Of a stretch of 64,000 bases of DNA, positions 22,101-32,327 are shown piece by piece. The notes below the pieces were generated by a model. The model was given only the letters and a program-made list of their open reading frames with translations. It had not been told where the DNA came from and searched no databases. The stretch's first letter is position 1. Every line of letters starts with the position of its first letter. The stretch is from Anaeramoeba flamelloides (taxonomy: Eukaryota > Metamonada > Anaeramoebidae): NCBI GenBank assembly GCA_027625915.1, contig JANTQA010000047.1:1116001-1180000 (forward strand), read 5' to 3'. The translations under genes were made by a program, and so were the position numbers.

Positions 22101-25100
22101 TTGGAAATAATCTTGATTTTTCTAAAATAGGAAAATCATTTTTACATCTTTTAATTTTTTGTTTTCATTTTAATTTTTTGAATTACGTAACTTATTTCGT
22201 TTGATCAAATTTTTTTCGAAATGTTGATATTATGTCAAAAGTGGAGTTGTTGAAAATAGAATAACTCAAGGAAAATAATTTGATGGTATCTAACCATTTG
22301 ATCGATCAATAATCCTTAATAGAATTTAAACACATTTAAAACTGCATTTTTTTGTTTTGCTCTCTCTCCAAAATTTTTAACACACCCATAATTTATTAGA
22401 AATGATAATTATTTATTTTTTGTTTTGTGAGTATTGTAATTTATAAATAATTGTTAGCACTCCAATTAGTAAGTGGTTATAATTTGGTATTTCTTCGAGA
22501 ATTGATTTAATAAGATTTATTTTTCAAAAATTGAATTTTGGGGTTTCTAAAAATTCTGAATTGGAGTTTATTTGAGAAAAGAAAAAAAAATGATAAAAAT
22601 AGTTGCTAAAATCAAAATTATTTATAAATTAACGAAAAGTATGTATTGTTATTCTTTCCATTGTTACAACTCTGTCAAAAGGTTTGAATTTTATTTTAAT
22701 AAAAATTCTCTCATTATCAGAATAAATGTTTACATCATTTAACCCATAGTAATAAATTATAAAATACATAAAAATTGTGGTTTTTTTTTTTGGGTAATTG
22801 TGATTATGAGTATGTACAAATTTTTGGATGTGATTTAATTATTATGTTTATTGTGTAAATGTTATGAAGAGATGAAAAAAATGAAGAAGAGGGAGAAGAA
22901 AGTATATAAAATAAATTTAATATAATTCAGTGCCCAAAAGGTAATTAAATTCAAAATTATTCGCTTTTATTAAGTTTTTTTTTAAATTAGTGAAATAGAA
23001 AGAAATTTTATTAAATTTTCTTTTTTTATGAATAAAATAAAAATTGTTGTAAAGTTTTTTAGAATTTTGGTTTTGATGCGAAAGTTTATAATTTTTTTTG
23101 GGGTGACCCGTGCCCCACTCTTTTATCGCTGTTACTAGGTTTTTTTCAATTCAAAGTAATTGAGTAAAACAAAAGATTTTATACCTTCCTTTTAAATTAA
23201 AAAAGGCCTAAAGACGGTGGAACACCAATGGTTATAAGAAGTTGTGGATTTTGTATTTATTATTGATAATCTTTTTATGGGGTTTATACCCGCCCTGTGA
23301 ATCCATGATGGGTGCAATGTTGTATAGGGTACCGTAAAGTGCCTAGATTTTCCAGAGTTTAAAAAGAATGGAGTCAAATCAAAGATTTTACTCAATTCGT
23401 TTAAATTAAAAAAAAATCTAACAGCAGTTTTCTTGAGATTTCCCGTTTTATTTATAAAATCAATTAGTTTTAGAAATAAACAGAAAACTCAAGAAAAGCT
23501 GACTATGATTGTTTTTACAATCTTGTTTTTGTTTAGAATATCTATTGGTTCTCCAATTAAAACAAAATTTAAAAAAAAAATCCGATGACAACAGATAATT
23601 TCTAAATTGTTTATAAGCTTAATTTCAAAAATGGGGTTAGATTTTTCATCAGAAAAAAATTTGTTTAATTTTTTTTTTTTTTTTTTTTGAATAATAATGT
23701 ATTTTACTAAAGTGTTTAGAGATAATAACCAATATAGATTAATAAATAAAAATATAGTTTAATCATTTTATTTTTTGAAAGACAAATGAAAAAAGGAAAA
23801 AATAATAATAAAGTTTGCCACTAATTTTAAAATTTGACTGGTAAATGATATTATTATTATCATTTTATTATAATATTGTAATTATATTCCTTTTCTTTTT
23901 TTATTTTGATAAATTTTCTTTAATTAATCCTTTCTCTCAATAAATAAATAAAGAAAAATCTAATGGTTTTCTATTAAGGGTTGAAATAGCAAGAAATTTA
24001 CAAAACTTTTCTTTTTTTTGTTTGAAATTAAAAAAAAAAAAAAAAAAAACACCGTTAGTTTTTCTGGTATTTAAATGGATAGGGTAAAACCAGCGATTTT
24101 ACTCGATTTTTTTTGTATTTTGGGAAATTTGGGTATTATATAACTCTCCTCTAAAAGGGGGGGGGGGGGGGCAATATCCCGAAAAAAATTTTATGAGTAA
24201 AAATAAATTTTCCATAATCTGTGGAAATTAATTTTTAATATAATTCAAAAAATCCATAAAATAATAATCATAATGATAATAATGGCGATATTAATGATAG
24301 TAATGATGATAATAATTGACTATAAACTTAAACATAAGAAAACTCATATCGACTCATTTAAATGCTTAATATTTCTAATGCTTTATATACAATTTACACT
24401 TATAGTATTCAAAAATGACTAATACTATAACCTTTTCGTGGGAAGATATTCGATGGCTTCGTTCAATGTATGAAAGGGATTATCCGAATGTTTGTATACC
24501 ACCTTTAATTGATTTAAAGCCTGTAGAAAGGGAATCATTTACCACACTTTCAGAATGTAGAAAATTCACCTCTCAGCAATTTTTAAACAGAATTAGTGAA
24601 CACCCTATTCTGTCACAAAGTGAAATTTTGAGTGAATTGTTTAGTTCCATTGATAGCAAATCGTTTAGTAAAAAGAAAAAAGAAATTGAAAAAAACACAC
24701 GGCATTTTTGGAAGTTAGTGCATCATGATTTCCCTGTCCCTGATACGAAACTATCACAACAAATCGATTTAATGAGAAAAAATCTTGCAAGTCACTCGAT
24801 CGCTGTTAATGAATTATACCATAGACAAAAAGAAGTTTCAGTTAACCAATATTTGGAACTCCATAATTCATTCATCTACTTGGCACGGAGTTTTTTCAAT
24901 TGGTCAAAAATTCCATTTGATTGGAGAACCGAAATGCCAGAAAGTGCCAAAAAATTAAACAATTCAATTAGAAAGGCTATCAAAGAAATTGCTCGTTCTT
25001 ATAAAGATGCTGCAAATAAATATCATAAACAGGTATAAGCATTATTTTATCTTATATATACTCTTTTCTTGGACTAGTTATGTTATAATCTTGTTAAAGT

Positions 25101-25701
25101 TCTCACAAAATACAACTAATTTGTCTATATTTTTTTATTCATTTATTCATTCTTCATTATCATTTAATTGTTATTTTTTTTTAATATGTTTTGTTTGATT
25201 TTATTTTATTCTATTTTATTGTTTTTTTTTTTATTATTTTTTATTCCATTCTATTCTATTCGATTTCGTTTCGTTTCGTTTCGCTTTATGTATGAACAAT
25301 AGTCTGATTTGGAAATGAATTTACTTGAAATTTTCTTTTTAGAATATGAGCAATATTCCACATCTTTCCAGCTACCTTTCAAACATCGAGATCATTCACA
25401 GATCAAATATCATGAAGCAGAACAATCGCAGCTTTCTTTAGAAAAAAAAAGTAGCGGGTCGGAAAAAGATAATGAAAGACTTGAGAAGGCTAGAAATTTA
25501 GTATCAGAAACTAAAAAAAAGGCAGATACCATCACGTATATTAATCTTGTAGAAGGCGAATATTTTCGAAAATTGAGAGCAAGAGATACAAAAGAAAAAT
25601 TAAATTCATACATAGATCTCAAATTAAAACTCTATGGGGATTTAATTCAAATATTTACAAAGGCAAAAAATATGATTCAAAAAATTGATTTAAATGACTA
25701 A
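19158..25701 (+). CDS. SH3-PX-BAR sorting nexin (SNX9/18/33-like)
   Basis: Exons: 19158-19324, 19424-19830, 19931-20091, 24406-25032 and 25303-25701. All junctions are GT..AG with matching phases, giving 586 aa. Residues 1-60 are an SH3 domain (ALFEFEG, then SEWTAGY, ending GLFPSNYVE across the first intron). About 63-185 is a Glu/Lys-rich linker. A PX domain follows, split by the 4.3 kb third intron: FFKVQTE lies before it, then SWEDIRWLRSMYERDYPN, CIPPL and FLNRISEHPILSQSE. The rest is helical and charged, as in a BAR dimer. Family members bind phosphoinositides, bend membranes and link to dynamin/actin in endocytosis. Most of the protein is missed by open-frame searches because exons 1-3 are short. 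The PX arginines that bind PI3P are not obvious, so lipid preference is open. The order SH3-PX-BAR is the best evidence for the subfamily. Confidence 0.85.
20395..20432 (+). repeat. (AAAAG)n microsatellite
   Basis: Pentanucleotide purine run in the large third intron of the sorting nexin gene. Confidence 0.8.
21560..22585. mobile_element. Large foldback element (about 1 kb) in the sorting nexin intron
   Basis: 21560-21880 is the inverted counterpart of 22265-22585. Matched blocks are 'accaaaattaaatttttgaa' with 'tcaaaaattgaattttggg', 'taccaaatta' with 'taatttggta', 'ttactaattgga' with 'tccaattagtaa', 'aaaaaataaataatt' with 'aattatttattttt', and 'ttattgatcgatcaaat' with 'atttgatcgatcaataa'. 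The arms are about 300 bp and the loop about 390 bp, with no ORF. 41270-41550 carries a diverged partial copy. It looks like a non-autonomous DNA element. Confidence 0.65.
23095..23960 (+). repeat. Dispersed repeat R1, copy B, in the sorting nexin intron
   Basis: Co-linear with 604-1400 (see R1 copy A): 'tgccccactc', 'aattgagtaaaac', 'cctgtgaatc', 'agggtaccgta', 'cagaaaactcaagaaaa', 'atgatattattat' and 'tcaataaataaata'. It is locally GC-richer than the intron around it. A minus frame at 23192-23395 lies in it but has no recognisable product. Confidence 0.7.
24157..24171 (+). repeat. Poly-G tract, 15 G
   Basis: Fifteen consecutive G in a strongly AT-rich intron, followed by 'caatatccc'. Shorter G/C runs are at 26389-26397 (9), 32883-32893 (11 C) and 48414-48422 (9). 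Confidence 0.9.
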
Positions 25702-25907
25702 TTTAAATTTTTTCTCAAAAATAATTTTGAATTGAACCATTGGAAAAAAAATTGAATCGGTTAAAAAATAGGTCAACACCGTTTTTAATTGGAAGTGGTA
25801 CTGAAAACGAAAAATAAGATCAATTTAAAGAAGAAAGAAATTAAATTCAAAGAATAGTTCATTATATTTAATTATCAATCGTATCAATAAACACAATTTA
25901 GATCTCC

Positions 25908-25947
<40 letters not shown>

Positions 25948-26640
25948 ATCAGATTAGTTGTTTTGAAGATCTCAAAAATAATTAAATTTTTCAACAAATT
26001 TTTAATTAATAGATGAATTGAAGAAAATATCTTACTCAAGGATCGTATTATAAAACGGCCAGGTGTGTTTAATCGCGCGTTTTTGTCTTTCAATTATTTA
26101 TTTTTTCTTTTATTCTACTCGTTGGAAAATTTTTTTCGGAAAATGTCTTAAAAAAATGTGATTTTTGTGATTTTCATTTTCGGTAAGGTTTCAACTTCAA
26201 AATCATGTTTAGATTTTTTTTCCCTGTTTCACTTTTTTTCACAATGGCAAAATAAATATTTTTATATATTTAAAATATATCCAAAATTTTTTTATTTCTT
26301 TTTTTATTTTTCTAAAGTATCAAAAATATCTTTATATTTTCAATTAAACTATCTTTCCGGGTTGATGGGTTTTTTTAGTTACAATGAAGGGGGGGGGTAT
26401 GTTAATTGTATACCCAAAAATATTTACGTCTCATCAAAAAACAAACTTTCTTTTTTTCTAAAGAAAATTATTTTGAGTATCCAGTCATTTCAGTAAAAAT
26501 TAATTTTCTAAAATCGAAAAATTCTTTAGTAATTTTTATGAGTACCTAATACCAACCAAAAACTATCCAGTGTGTGAAGTGCAATCGATCTCGAAAAATC
26601 AGCAATGAAACAAAAGGATATTTTAAGAAAAAAATACAAA
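25702..26640. other. Intergenic stretch with a (TA)n run
   Basis: A (TA)n microsatellite lies at about 25911-25945. The 112-codon plus frame at 26158 is Phe/Ser/Tyr-rich with no domain and is not called. A nine-G run is at 26389-26397. Confidence 0.4.
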
Positions 26641-27350
26641 AGATCGAGATACCCAATTTCATATTTGATAGGTTGTGATTTAAAATTTTGAAAACAACTG
26701 TTTTAGCTCCGAACAGTTGTGTTTTGAAGTTTTTGAGATCTCTTAGATTTTTTTAGAATTTTTTTCCCTTCTCCAAAGAACTATTTTTTCTCTAGAATGT
26801 TAGAAAATACTTACTTTACCAAATTTAGAGAATTGCAAAAAAGCTATAGATTAGATTAAATCGGGTTAAATCCACTGTGTCCTAAAAGAAAACAATTAGT
26901 TTTGAATTTGAATAAATTTAGCCCTTTGGATATGTAATAAAAAAAACAATTATTTTTTTTCTATTTTTATTTGAATTTTTTATACAAATGAGATACTATG
27001 GATTTTTTTTTCTAACTAGATTTTTTTGAAATCGAGAATTTCTTTCATCTTTTTTTTCTTAAAAGAATTATTTGGACCATGTGAATCTTTGAATTTTTTT
27101 TTCTTTATTTGAATTTTTGAAAAAAAATCCAGTTCCTATTTTTTTTTGGTTGTTTGATTTCTGGTTATTGAGATCCTTTTTAATTTTTTTTTTTTTTTTT
27201 TTGAATTCAATTTTTAGTAAAGGAGAACATAAGAATCTTTTTTTTATTATATGGATTTTATCAATCAAAAAAATAGGGAAATTTTACAATAACCTTTTTA
27301 GTTTCAAGTCTCTTCTTGGATGTCGAGTAAATTCATGGTAAAATGGCTCG
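26640..27350 (+). repeat. Dispersed repeat R3, copy 3
   Basis: It aligns in order with 39480-40010: 'ttgtgttttgaagtttttgagat', 'ccaaatttagaga', 'agattagattaaatc', 'agccctttgga', 'ttttatcaa' and 'gagtaaattcatggtaaaatg'. These are the longest copies. No coding capacity was recognised. Confidence 0.6.
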
Positions 27351-28073
27351 AGTATTAATATGTGAATAAAAGATCCAAAAATATTTATATAACATCCATC
27401 AATTATCATTTGGGTTGTGTAATATTTATTTTTTTGGAACTCTTTCCTTAAGTACTACCTTCCCATCCTTGAAGGGGTTGAGTAATTGTGTTATTTCACT
27501 TTCGCTTCTCACAAAAAAATTTCACAGGGAAGAAATTGGATAAAAAAAAAAAACATTTTTTGTCTTCTTTACCTTTTCACCAAGACTATTTCTCTTTGTT
27601 TTTTAATGAAAAGGAAAATTGAAAATAACAGTAAAAATAATTGCACAAAATGGCTTTTGGGGATTTTCCAGTGCATTTCAAATTTGAGAACAGTTCAAAC
27701 TTGTAAAAACAAATTTAAAAAAGATGTAGAACAGCTCAAGAAAATAGTGTGAGCTCTGAAAGTTGAAATGGAAATTCTAAAATATTAAAATCAAAATTTA
27801 GCTTGATCTATCAAGCTAAAAAATGGTGAAAATCGTTGAAAAAGTGAAAATTTCACATTTTTTCTAAAAGAAATTCTTGTTGGAAAAATATTACTTGGAT
27901 TATATAACTTATTCAAGGTTGATTTTATAAATTATTTCGCTGTTTCCACCAAAAAACGTAGTCCTTAAATAAAAATATTCAGAAATAAAATCAAAATTAA
28001 AACGAAATAAAATTAAAAAGTGTTTTATTTAAACAAAAAAAAAATATAATTCGAGAAGAGAATGTTAAGAAGT
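27351..28073. other. Intergenic region with one doubtful small frame
   Basis: A frame at 27606-27752 from ATG (MKRKIENNSKNNCTKWLLGI..., 48 codons) has fair composition but no family. The last 60 bases are the 3' side of H3, including an AATAAAA on the minus strand. Confidence 0.3.
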
Positions 28074-28619
28074 TTAGAGTTTGTCTCCTCTAATTTTAAC
28101 AGCTAACGAAAGATCTCTGTCCATAATGGTGACTCTTTTAGCATGGATGGCACAGAGATTTGTGTCTTCGAGGACACCAACAACATAAGCTTCCGTAGCT
28201 TCTTGTAAAGCTGCGATGGCTGCGCTTTGGAAACGAAGATCGCCTTTGTATTCTTGAGCAATATCTCTGACGAGTCTTTGGAATGGAAGCTTTCTTAAAA
28301 GTAATTCTGTTGATTTTTGGTATTTTTTGATTTCTCTCAAGGCAACAGTACCTGGTCTGTATCTTCTTGGTCTTTTGGTTCCTTTTTCTCCTTTAGCACC
28401 TTTGGTTCCTTTTGTTCCCTTGGTACCCTTTGTTCCTTTGGTACCTTTTCTTCCTTTTTGTCCCTTTTGGCCTTTGGTTCCTTTACGGCCTTTTTGTCCC
28501 TTCCTTCCTTTTTGTCCCTTTTGTCCTTTTTTTGGTCCTTTTCCTCCAGTCGATTTTCTTCCTTTTTGTCCTTTTTGTCCTTTGGTTCCTTTTTGTCCTG
28601 CGTGTTTGGTTCTTGCCAT
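28074..28619 (-). CDS. Histone H3 with a lengthened Lys-Gly-X repeat tail
   Basis: 181 aa, against about 135 for canonical H3. It starts MARTK, so the K4 context is kept. A RKSTGGK motif like that around K9-K14 sits at residues 21-27 instead of 8-14. Residues 9-83 are otherwise a 3-residue repeat of KGQ, KGT and KGR, with KGA/KGE near the end. The globular part from [12 protein letters not shown] onward is a standard H3 fold ([49 protein letters not shown]). K27-like ARKS and the GGVKKPHR block around K36 are missing. The tail DNA is a degenerate 9 bp C/T-rich repeat. There is no intron. It is divergent from H4, with a shared inverted-copy upstream region. It packs DNA in the nucleosome; the tail should be extremely basic. 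Confidence 0.95.
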   Translation of the reverse strand: MARTKHAGQKGTKGQKGQKGRKSTGGKGPKKGQKGQKGRKGQKGRKGTKGQKGQKGRKGTKGTKGTKGTKGTKGAKGEKGTKRPRRYRPGTVALREIKKYQKSTELLLRKLPFQRLVRDIAQEYKGDLRFQSAAIAALQEATEAYVVGVLEDTNLCAIHAKRVTIMDRDLSLAVKIRGDKL

Positions 28620-28641
28620 TTTTAAAGTTTTATTGATTAAA

Positions 28642-28845
28642 TATTAAATAATAAAAAAATGAAAAATAATTATGAAAATTTTCTATTAAAATAAAATCAA
28701 ATTTAAAATATTCAACATTCTCCAGATTAAAATACAACACTTTATTAATTAATAGTCTTTTTGAGTTGTAATAAAAACTAACCTTAAAATGCAATAACAT
28801 TTTGTCCAATTATTTATTTTCAAAATAACCCAATAATTTTCTGAT
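28642..28845 (-). promoter_or_regulatory. H3 upstream region, inverted copy of the H4 upstream region
   Basis: Starting 23 bp upstream of the H3 ATG, about 200 bp match the complement of 29861-30060. The first 75 bp (28642-28716) are identical. After two close mismatches the match resumes ('ccagattaaaatacaacact', 'ttaattaatagtc', 'aaaaactaaccttaaaat') and fades near 28845. Placement against both ATGs suggests promoter plus 5' UTR. Candidate shared sites are the 'tttattaattaatagtc' core and the flanking 'ccagatta'. Confidence 0.75.
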
Positions 28846-29860
28846 TTACTTTTCGAAATTTTTTTTTTTTCCTTTTGTTTCTGATTTAAGGAAAACTATC
28901 CTGGAACAAAATTACATATACTACCACCACTCTATGATTTTTGAGAATTACATTTAGATTCAGATTTAAAATATCCAAAGAGGATTTTTGACTAAAAAAT
29001 AATGTTTGGTTTAATGAATTCAAAAGAAAATCAAGAAAAATTAGCTTTCAAGCAAGAATTTAATTTACCTTTGCAACTTTAATTTATTGAAAAATACTAT
29101 TGGTTGAAAAATAAATGGAGTAAAATTTTTATTTATCTTTACAAAAAAAGGTATCAAAAGCTAAAGAATAAATTTCAATTTTTTATTATCATAAACTTCT
29201 ATTATATTAAATTCTTAAAATAATCTGAGATTGTTGATTTCGCTTTTCGAACTTTGGTCTTTTGGCGATTATTTTGATTTTTTATTTGTGTTTTCTTTTG
29301 GAACGTTGAAAGAAATATTAGATCTTTTTATTTTAGAATTAACAGTAACATCACCAAACTTGTAAATTTTTTATTGAAATTGTTAAAGTGTACACTTTAG
29401 ATAGGATGGTTTTTCTTTGTTTTTTATTTGTGTTATTATTTTCCAATTCAAATTCTTGTTTAAAAAAGTCAAAAAATGAGAGTTATTCTTTACTAATTAA
29501 TGAGAAGCTTTTTTTGTGATAACAAAAAGTGGAGAAAAGAAAATTGATTGATGAGCATAAAGAATTACTGGTAGGAATTCGTAAAAGAAAATCTATAATT
29601 TACTATGAACACTCACCAATCCTTTAGCTTTTTTTCATTAAATTTAAGCCTTATTACAAGGAGCGGAAAAAATTGTATACAAATTATAAAATAAAATTAT
29701 CACTGTTTATTCTTTGAAAGAGATTGGAAGACTGAAAATTGATACTTCCAATGCTAATATTTTTCATATACAATTTTATTTATTGTTCCCTCTTTTCAAA
29801 TAATAATATTTATTAGAATTAGTTGGTTGGAATCTAACAAGAGAAAATGAAAACTAAATT
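28846..29860. other. Central part of the H3-H4 intergenic region
   Basis: It holds foldback MITE F1 copy 2 (29095-29352). Otherwise AT-rich with no gene. Confidence 0.5.
29095..29352 (+). mobile_element. Foldback MITE family F1, copy 2
   Basis: The left end 'tactattggttgaaaaataa' and right end 'agaattaacagtaaca' match other F1 copies. The terminal parts 'aataaatggagtaaaattt' and 'gaaatattagatctttttatt' are inverted partners. It lies between the two histone promoters. Confidence 0.6.
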
Positions 29861-30060
29861 CGTAAAAATATTGGATTATTTTTTAAAAATAATTGGAAAA
29901 AATGTTTTTGAATTTTAAGGTTAGTTTTTATTAAAATTCATAAAGACTATTAATTAATAAAGTGTTGTATTTTAATCTGGAAAAAGTTGAATATTTTAAA
30001 TTTGATTTTATTTTAATAGAAAATTTTCATAATTATTTTTCATTTTTTTATTATTTAATA
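29861..30060 (+). promoter_or_regulatory. H4 upstream region, inverted copy of the H3 upstream region
   Basis: Partner of the H3 arm described at 28642-28845. It ends 28 bp before the H4 ATG. The 75 bp nearest the gene are identical to the H3 arm, an unusual degree of conservation for non-coding DNA here. Confidence 0.75.
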
Positions 30061-30088
30061 ATTTTTAAATTAACAAACACAAAAAAAT

Positions 30089-30394
30089 ATGTCAGGAAAA
30101 GGAAAAGGAAAAGGAATGGGAAAAGGAGGAGCCAAAAGAAGAAAAGCAATCCTTGAATCAGTCAAAGGGATCAGTAGACCAGCTATCAGAAGATTAGCAC
30201 GAAGAGGAGGTGTTAAAAGAATCTCAGCAACGATCTATGATGAAGTAAGAAATGTTCTCAGAGCATTCCTTGAAAACGTTGTCCGTGATGCAGTCACCTA
30301 TACAGAACACGCAAGAAGAAAAACAGTTACAGTTTTGGATGTTGTTTATGCATTAAAAAGACAAAGAAGAACCGTTTATGGTTATGGTGTTTAA
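30089..30394 (+). CDS. Histone H4
   Basis: 101 aa, intronless, from [19 protein letters not shown] to VYGYGV. All core segments of H4 are present: the basic N-tail with acetylatable Lys, [31 protein letters not shown], and KRKTV-like [17 protein letters not shown]. It differs from animal H4 at several tail and helix positions (for example [10 protein letters not shown] for VLRDNIQGIT), as expected of a distant protist. The start is fixed by the canonical MSG. It pairs with H3 in the nucleosome and probably shares its cell-cycle control through the matching upstream arm. AATAAA-like signals follow the stop. Confidence 0.97.
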   Translation: MSGKGKGKGMGKGGAKRRKAILESVKGISRPAIRRLARRGGVKRISATIYDEVRNVLRAFLENVVRDAVTYTEHARRKTVTVLDVVYALKRQRRTVYGYGV

Positions 30395-30554
30395 ATATTT
30401 TATTTTTCATTCAAAATAAAAAATTTAAAGATCCTCTTTATCAATTTTATTGTTTTAGTTTTTCTTTTTTATTTGAGATTTTTTGTTATGTGGTTTATTG
30501 ACTTTGGAAGTAATTATATTTGACCATTTTGAAAATTTTAAATTGAGACAACAT

Positions 30555-30788
30555 TACTATTTGGTACAAAGTAAATGGAACATAATTTTCATTCACCTTT
30601 CCAAAAAAAGATTTTTAAAGAGATGTAACATATCGAATTTTTAATTCCTTAAAACAAGCTTAAATTATTAATTTACCTTTTTAGAATTGAGGAGATTGAT
30701 GATTTACTTTAGTTCTTGGGAATGTGTTTTTTTTTTAAGAAGTTGAAAGAAAATTTTGATCTTTTTTTTATACAATTATCACTACTAA
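30555..30788 (+). mobile_element. Foldback MITE family F1, copy 3
   Basis: It lies 160 bp after the H4 stop. Ends 'tactatttgg' and 'acaattatcacta' and inner terminal repeats ('ttttcattcacctttcc' with 'gttgaaagaaaattttgat') align with the other copies. Confidence 0.6.
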
Positions 30789-31070
30789 AAAAAGATTTCT
30801 TGTTTGCAATGGGATATTGATACTTTGAAACTAAAATATCTTCCCTCCTTTATTTGTGAAAAGAAAACAAAACAAAGTAATTGAGAGTTGAGTCGTTAAT
30901 TTTAAAATTTCTATAAACATGTTTTTTGATTCACTTTTATCATTTTTTATATTTTTTTTTTTGATCTAGAGATACGTTTATGGAAATGAGTGAAATTAAT
31001 TAAAGAATAAACTAAAAAAAAAACGACCCAAAAAGGTCTGTATTTGAAATATATATTTTCTTTTTAGTCG

Positions 31071-31378
31071 ACAAAACAAGAAAGATCATCTTTCCAGAGA
31101 CAATTGTTCAAATCAAGAATGAAAAAAAATAGAAAGAAATTATATTTTCAGATATTTGTTCTAGTTTTTCTTCTTATGGTTGGGTGAACTCACCCAAGCG
31201 AATTTACTTGAATTTCTCACCACATTACTATTTATTATTATTCTACATAACATTATCTGACTTTTTATTCCCAAATTCTTTTTTAAAATGTTTTTTTCAA
31301 ACATGGTCAAAACAAAGAATAATATTTCAAAAATTAATCAAAAGAGGGGTTGAATTCTCTGAATCAAAAAACAGTTAA
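31071..31378 (+). CDS. Candidate terminal exon(s), possibly tail-anchored protein
   Basis: After an acceptor 'attttctttttag' at 31070 one frame reads STKQERSSFQRQLFK, then KKNRKKLYFQ and a hydrophobic FVLVFLLMVG end at TGA (31187). That layout, basic stretch then a C-terminal membrane segment, is typical of tail-anchored proteins such as SNAREs. An alternative acceptor 'tatattttcag' (31151) opens another frame to 31378 (FSSYGWVNSPKRIYL, ending EFSESKNS). Only one can be right, and neither is recognised. No upstream exon was found between here and H4. Confidence 0.3.
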
Positions 31379-31799
31379 AAAAGTCCCACACAAAGAAAAT
31401 GAATAATATGTGACATAATTTTAAACAAGATCCCGAATTATTTGGTTTTTCAAGTGAACGGAAAAGAAATAATTATTAATTCGAACAAATCTACCCAATA
31501 AATGCTTATTTCTGAAGAGGAATTTTTAAAATTTCCTTTTTTCTCAATCTAAATCGAGAATTAGTTGAATAAATAAAATTTAACGGAACTTAAAAGACAT
31601 TTTGGAAATTGTTTTGAAATAATAATATTTTGTTTTGATTAAAAATTTAGTTACAGTGGTGATTCAATATCGAATTGTAAAAAAAAACCGGTAAAAGTAG
31701 TTGTAAAAATTTCAAAATTTTTCTCGTGATATGCCTATTTGGTTTTAGAATAATTATGAATTTTTTTGTTATCAAATTAAAAAGAGGCTTTTAAACAAC
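31379..31799. other. Intergenic, upstream of tRNA-Ala
   Basis: No gene seen. Confidence 0.35.
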
Positions 31800-31871
31800 G
31801 GGTAAATAGCGAAGTGGTATCGCGTCTCATTTGCATTGAGGAGGCCCGGAGTTCGATTCTCCGTTTATCCA
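31800..31871 (+). tRNA. tRNA-Ala (anticodon UGC)
   Basis: 72 nt, intronless, and all four stems pair. Acceptor stem GGGTAAA/TTTATCC includes the G3:U70 wobble pair that identifies alanine tRNAs. D arm GCGA/TCGC has loop AGTGGTA. The anticodon stem TCTCA/TGAGG carries loop TTTGCAT (anticodon TGC). T arm CGGAG/CTCCG has loop TTCGATT. The discriminator is A, and CCA is not encoded, as expected in a nucleus. The internal A and B boxes for RNA polymerase III lie in the D and T arms. Confidence 0.95.
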
Positions 31872-31872
31872 A

Positions 31873-31886
31873 TTTCTTTTTTTTTA
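31873..31886 (+). terminator. RNA polymerase III T-run terminator
   Basis: 'tttcttttttttta' begins two bases after the tRNA 3' end. A run of nine T is a strong Pol III stop. Confidence 0.8.
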
Positions 31887-32327
31887 TTTGGTTCAATTCT
31901 ACATCTCTTATTCTCCACTCTCATTAATCTCAGACAACTTCAAATTAAGTCTGTTATTTTTTTCTTATGGTTCGAATTTGGGTTTAAAATGTTTTAAAAT
32001 TTTTTTTTTTCTAATTACATTCAATTTAAGTTTGTAAATTTTTACTTGATTTTCCTTACTGAAATTAAGATTTTCAACTAAGAATAAAGCATTTTATGAT
32101 TCCAAGTTCTAAGAAACCCAGTAAAATTAGTTGTTCTTCAAAATATTCATTATCAGAGAATGTTTGATAAGAAATCGTTCAAAGATTTATAAAAATGGAA
32201 ATTGAACAAAAAATTTTTTAGATTTATTAGAATTTATCAGTTTAATTTTACATTTTTTCGACACAATCCTTTGAAAAATACATTTTCAATAATTTCTTTG
32301 ACCCACTCATATTTTAAAGTCCGACAT

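Noticed and set aside
25911-26093. Minus frame containing an Ile-Tyr repeat
   Set aside because: Produced by the (TA)n microsatellite.
28317-28647. Three plus-strand Phe/Pro-rich frames
   Set aside because: Antisense shadows of the H3 tail repeats.
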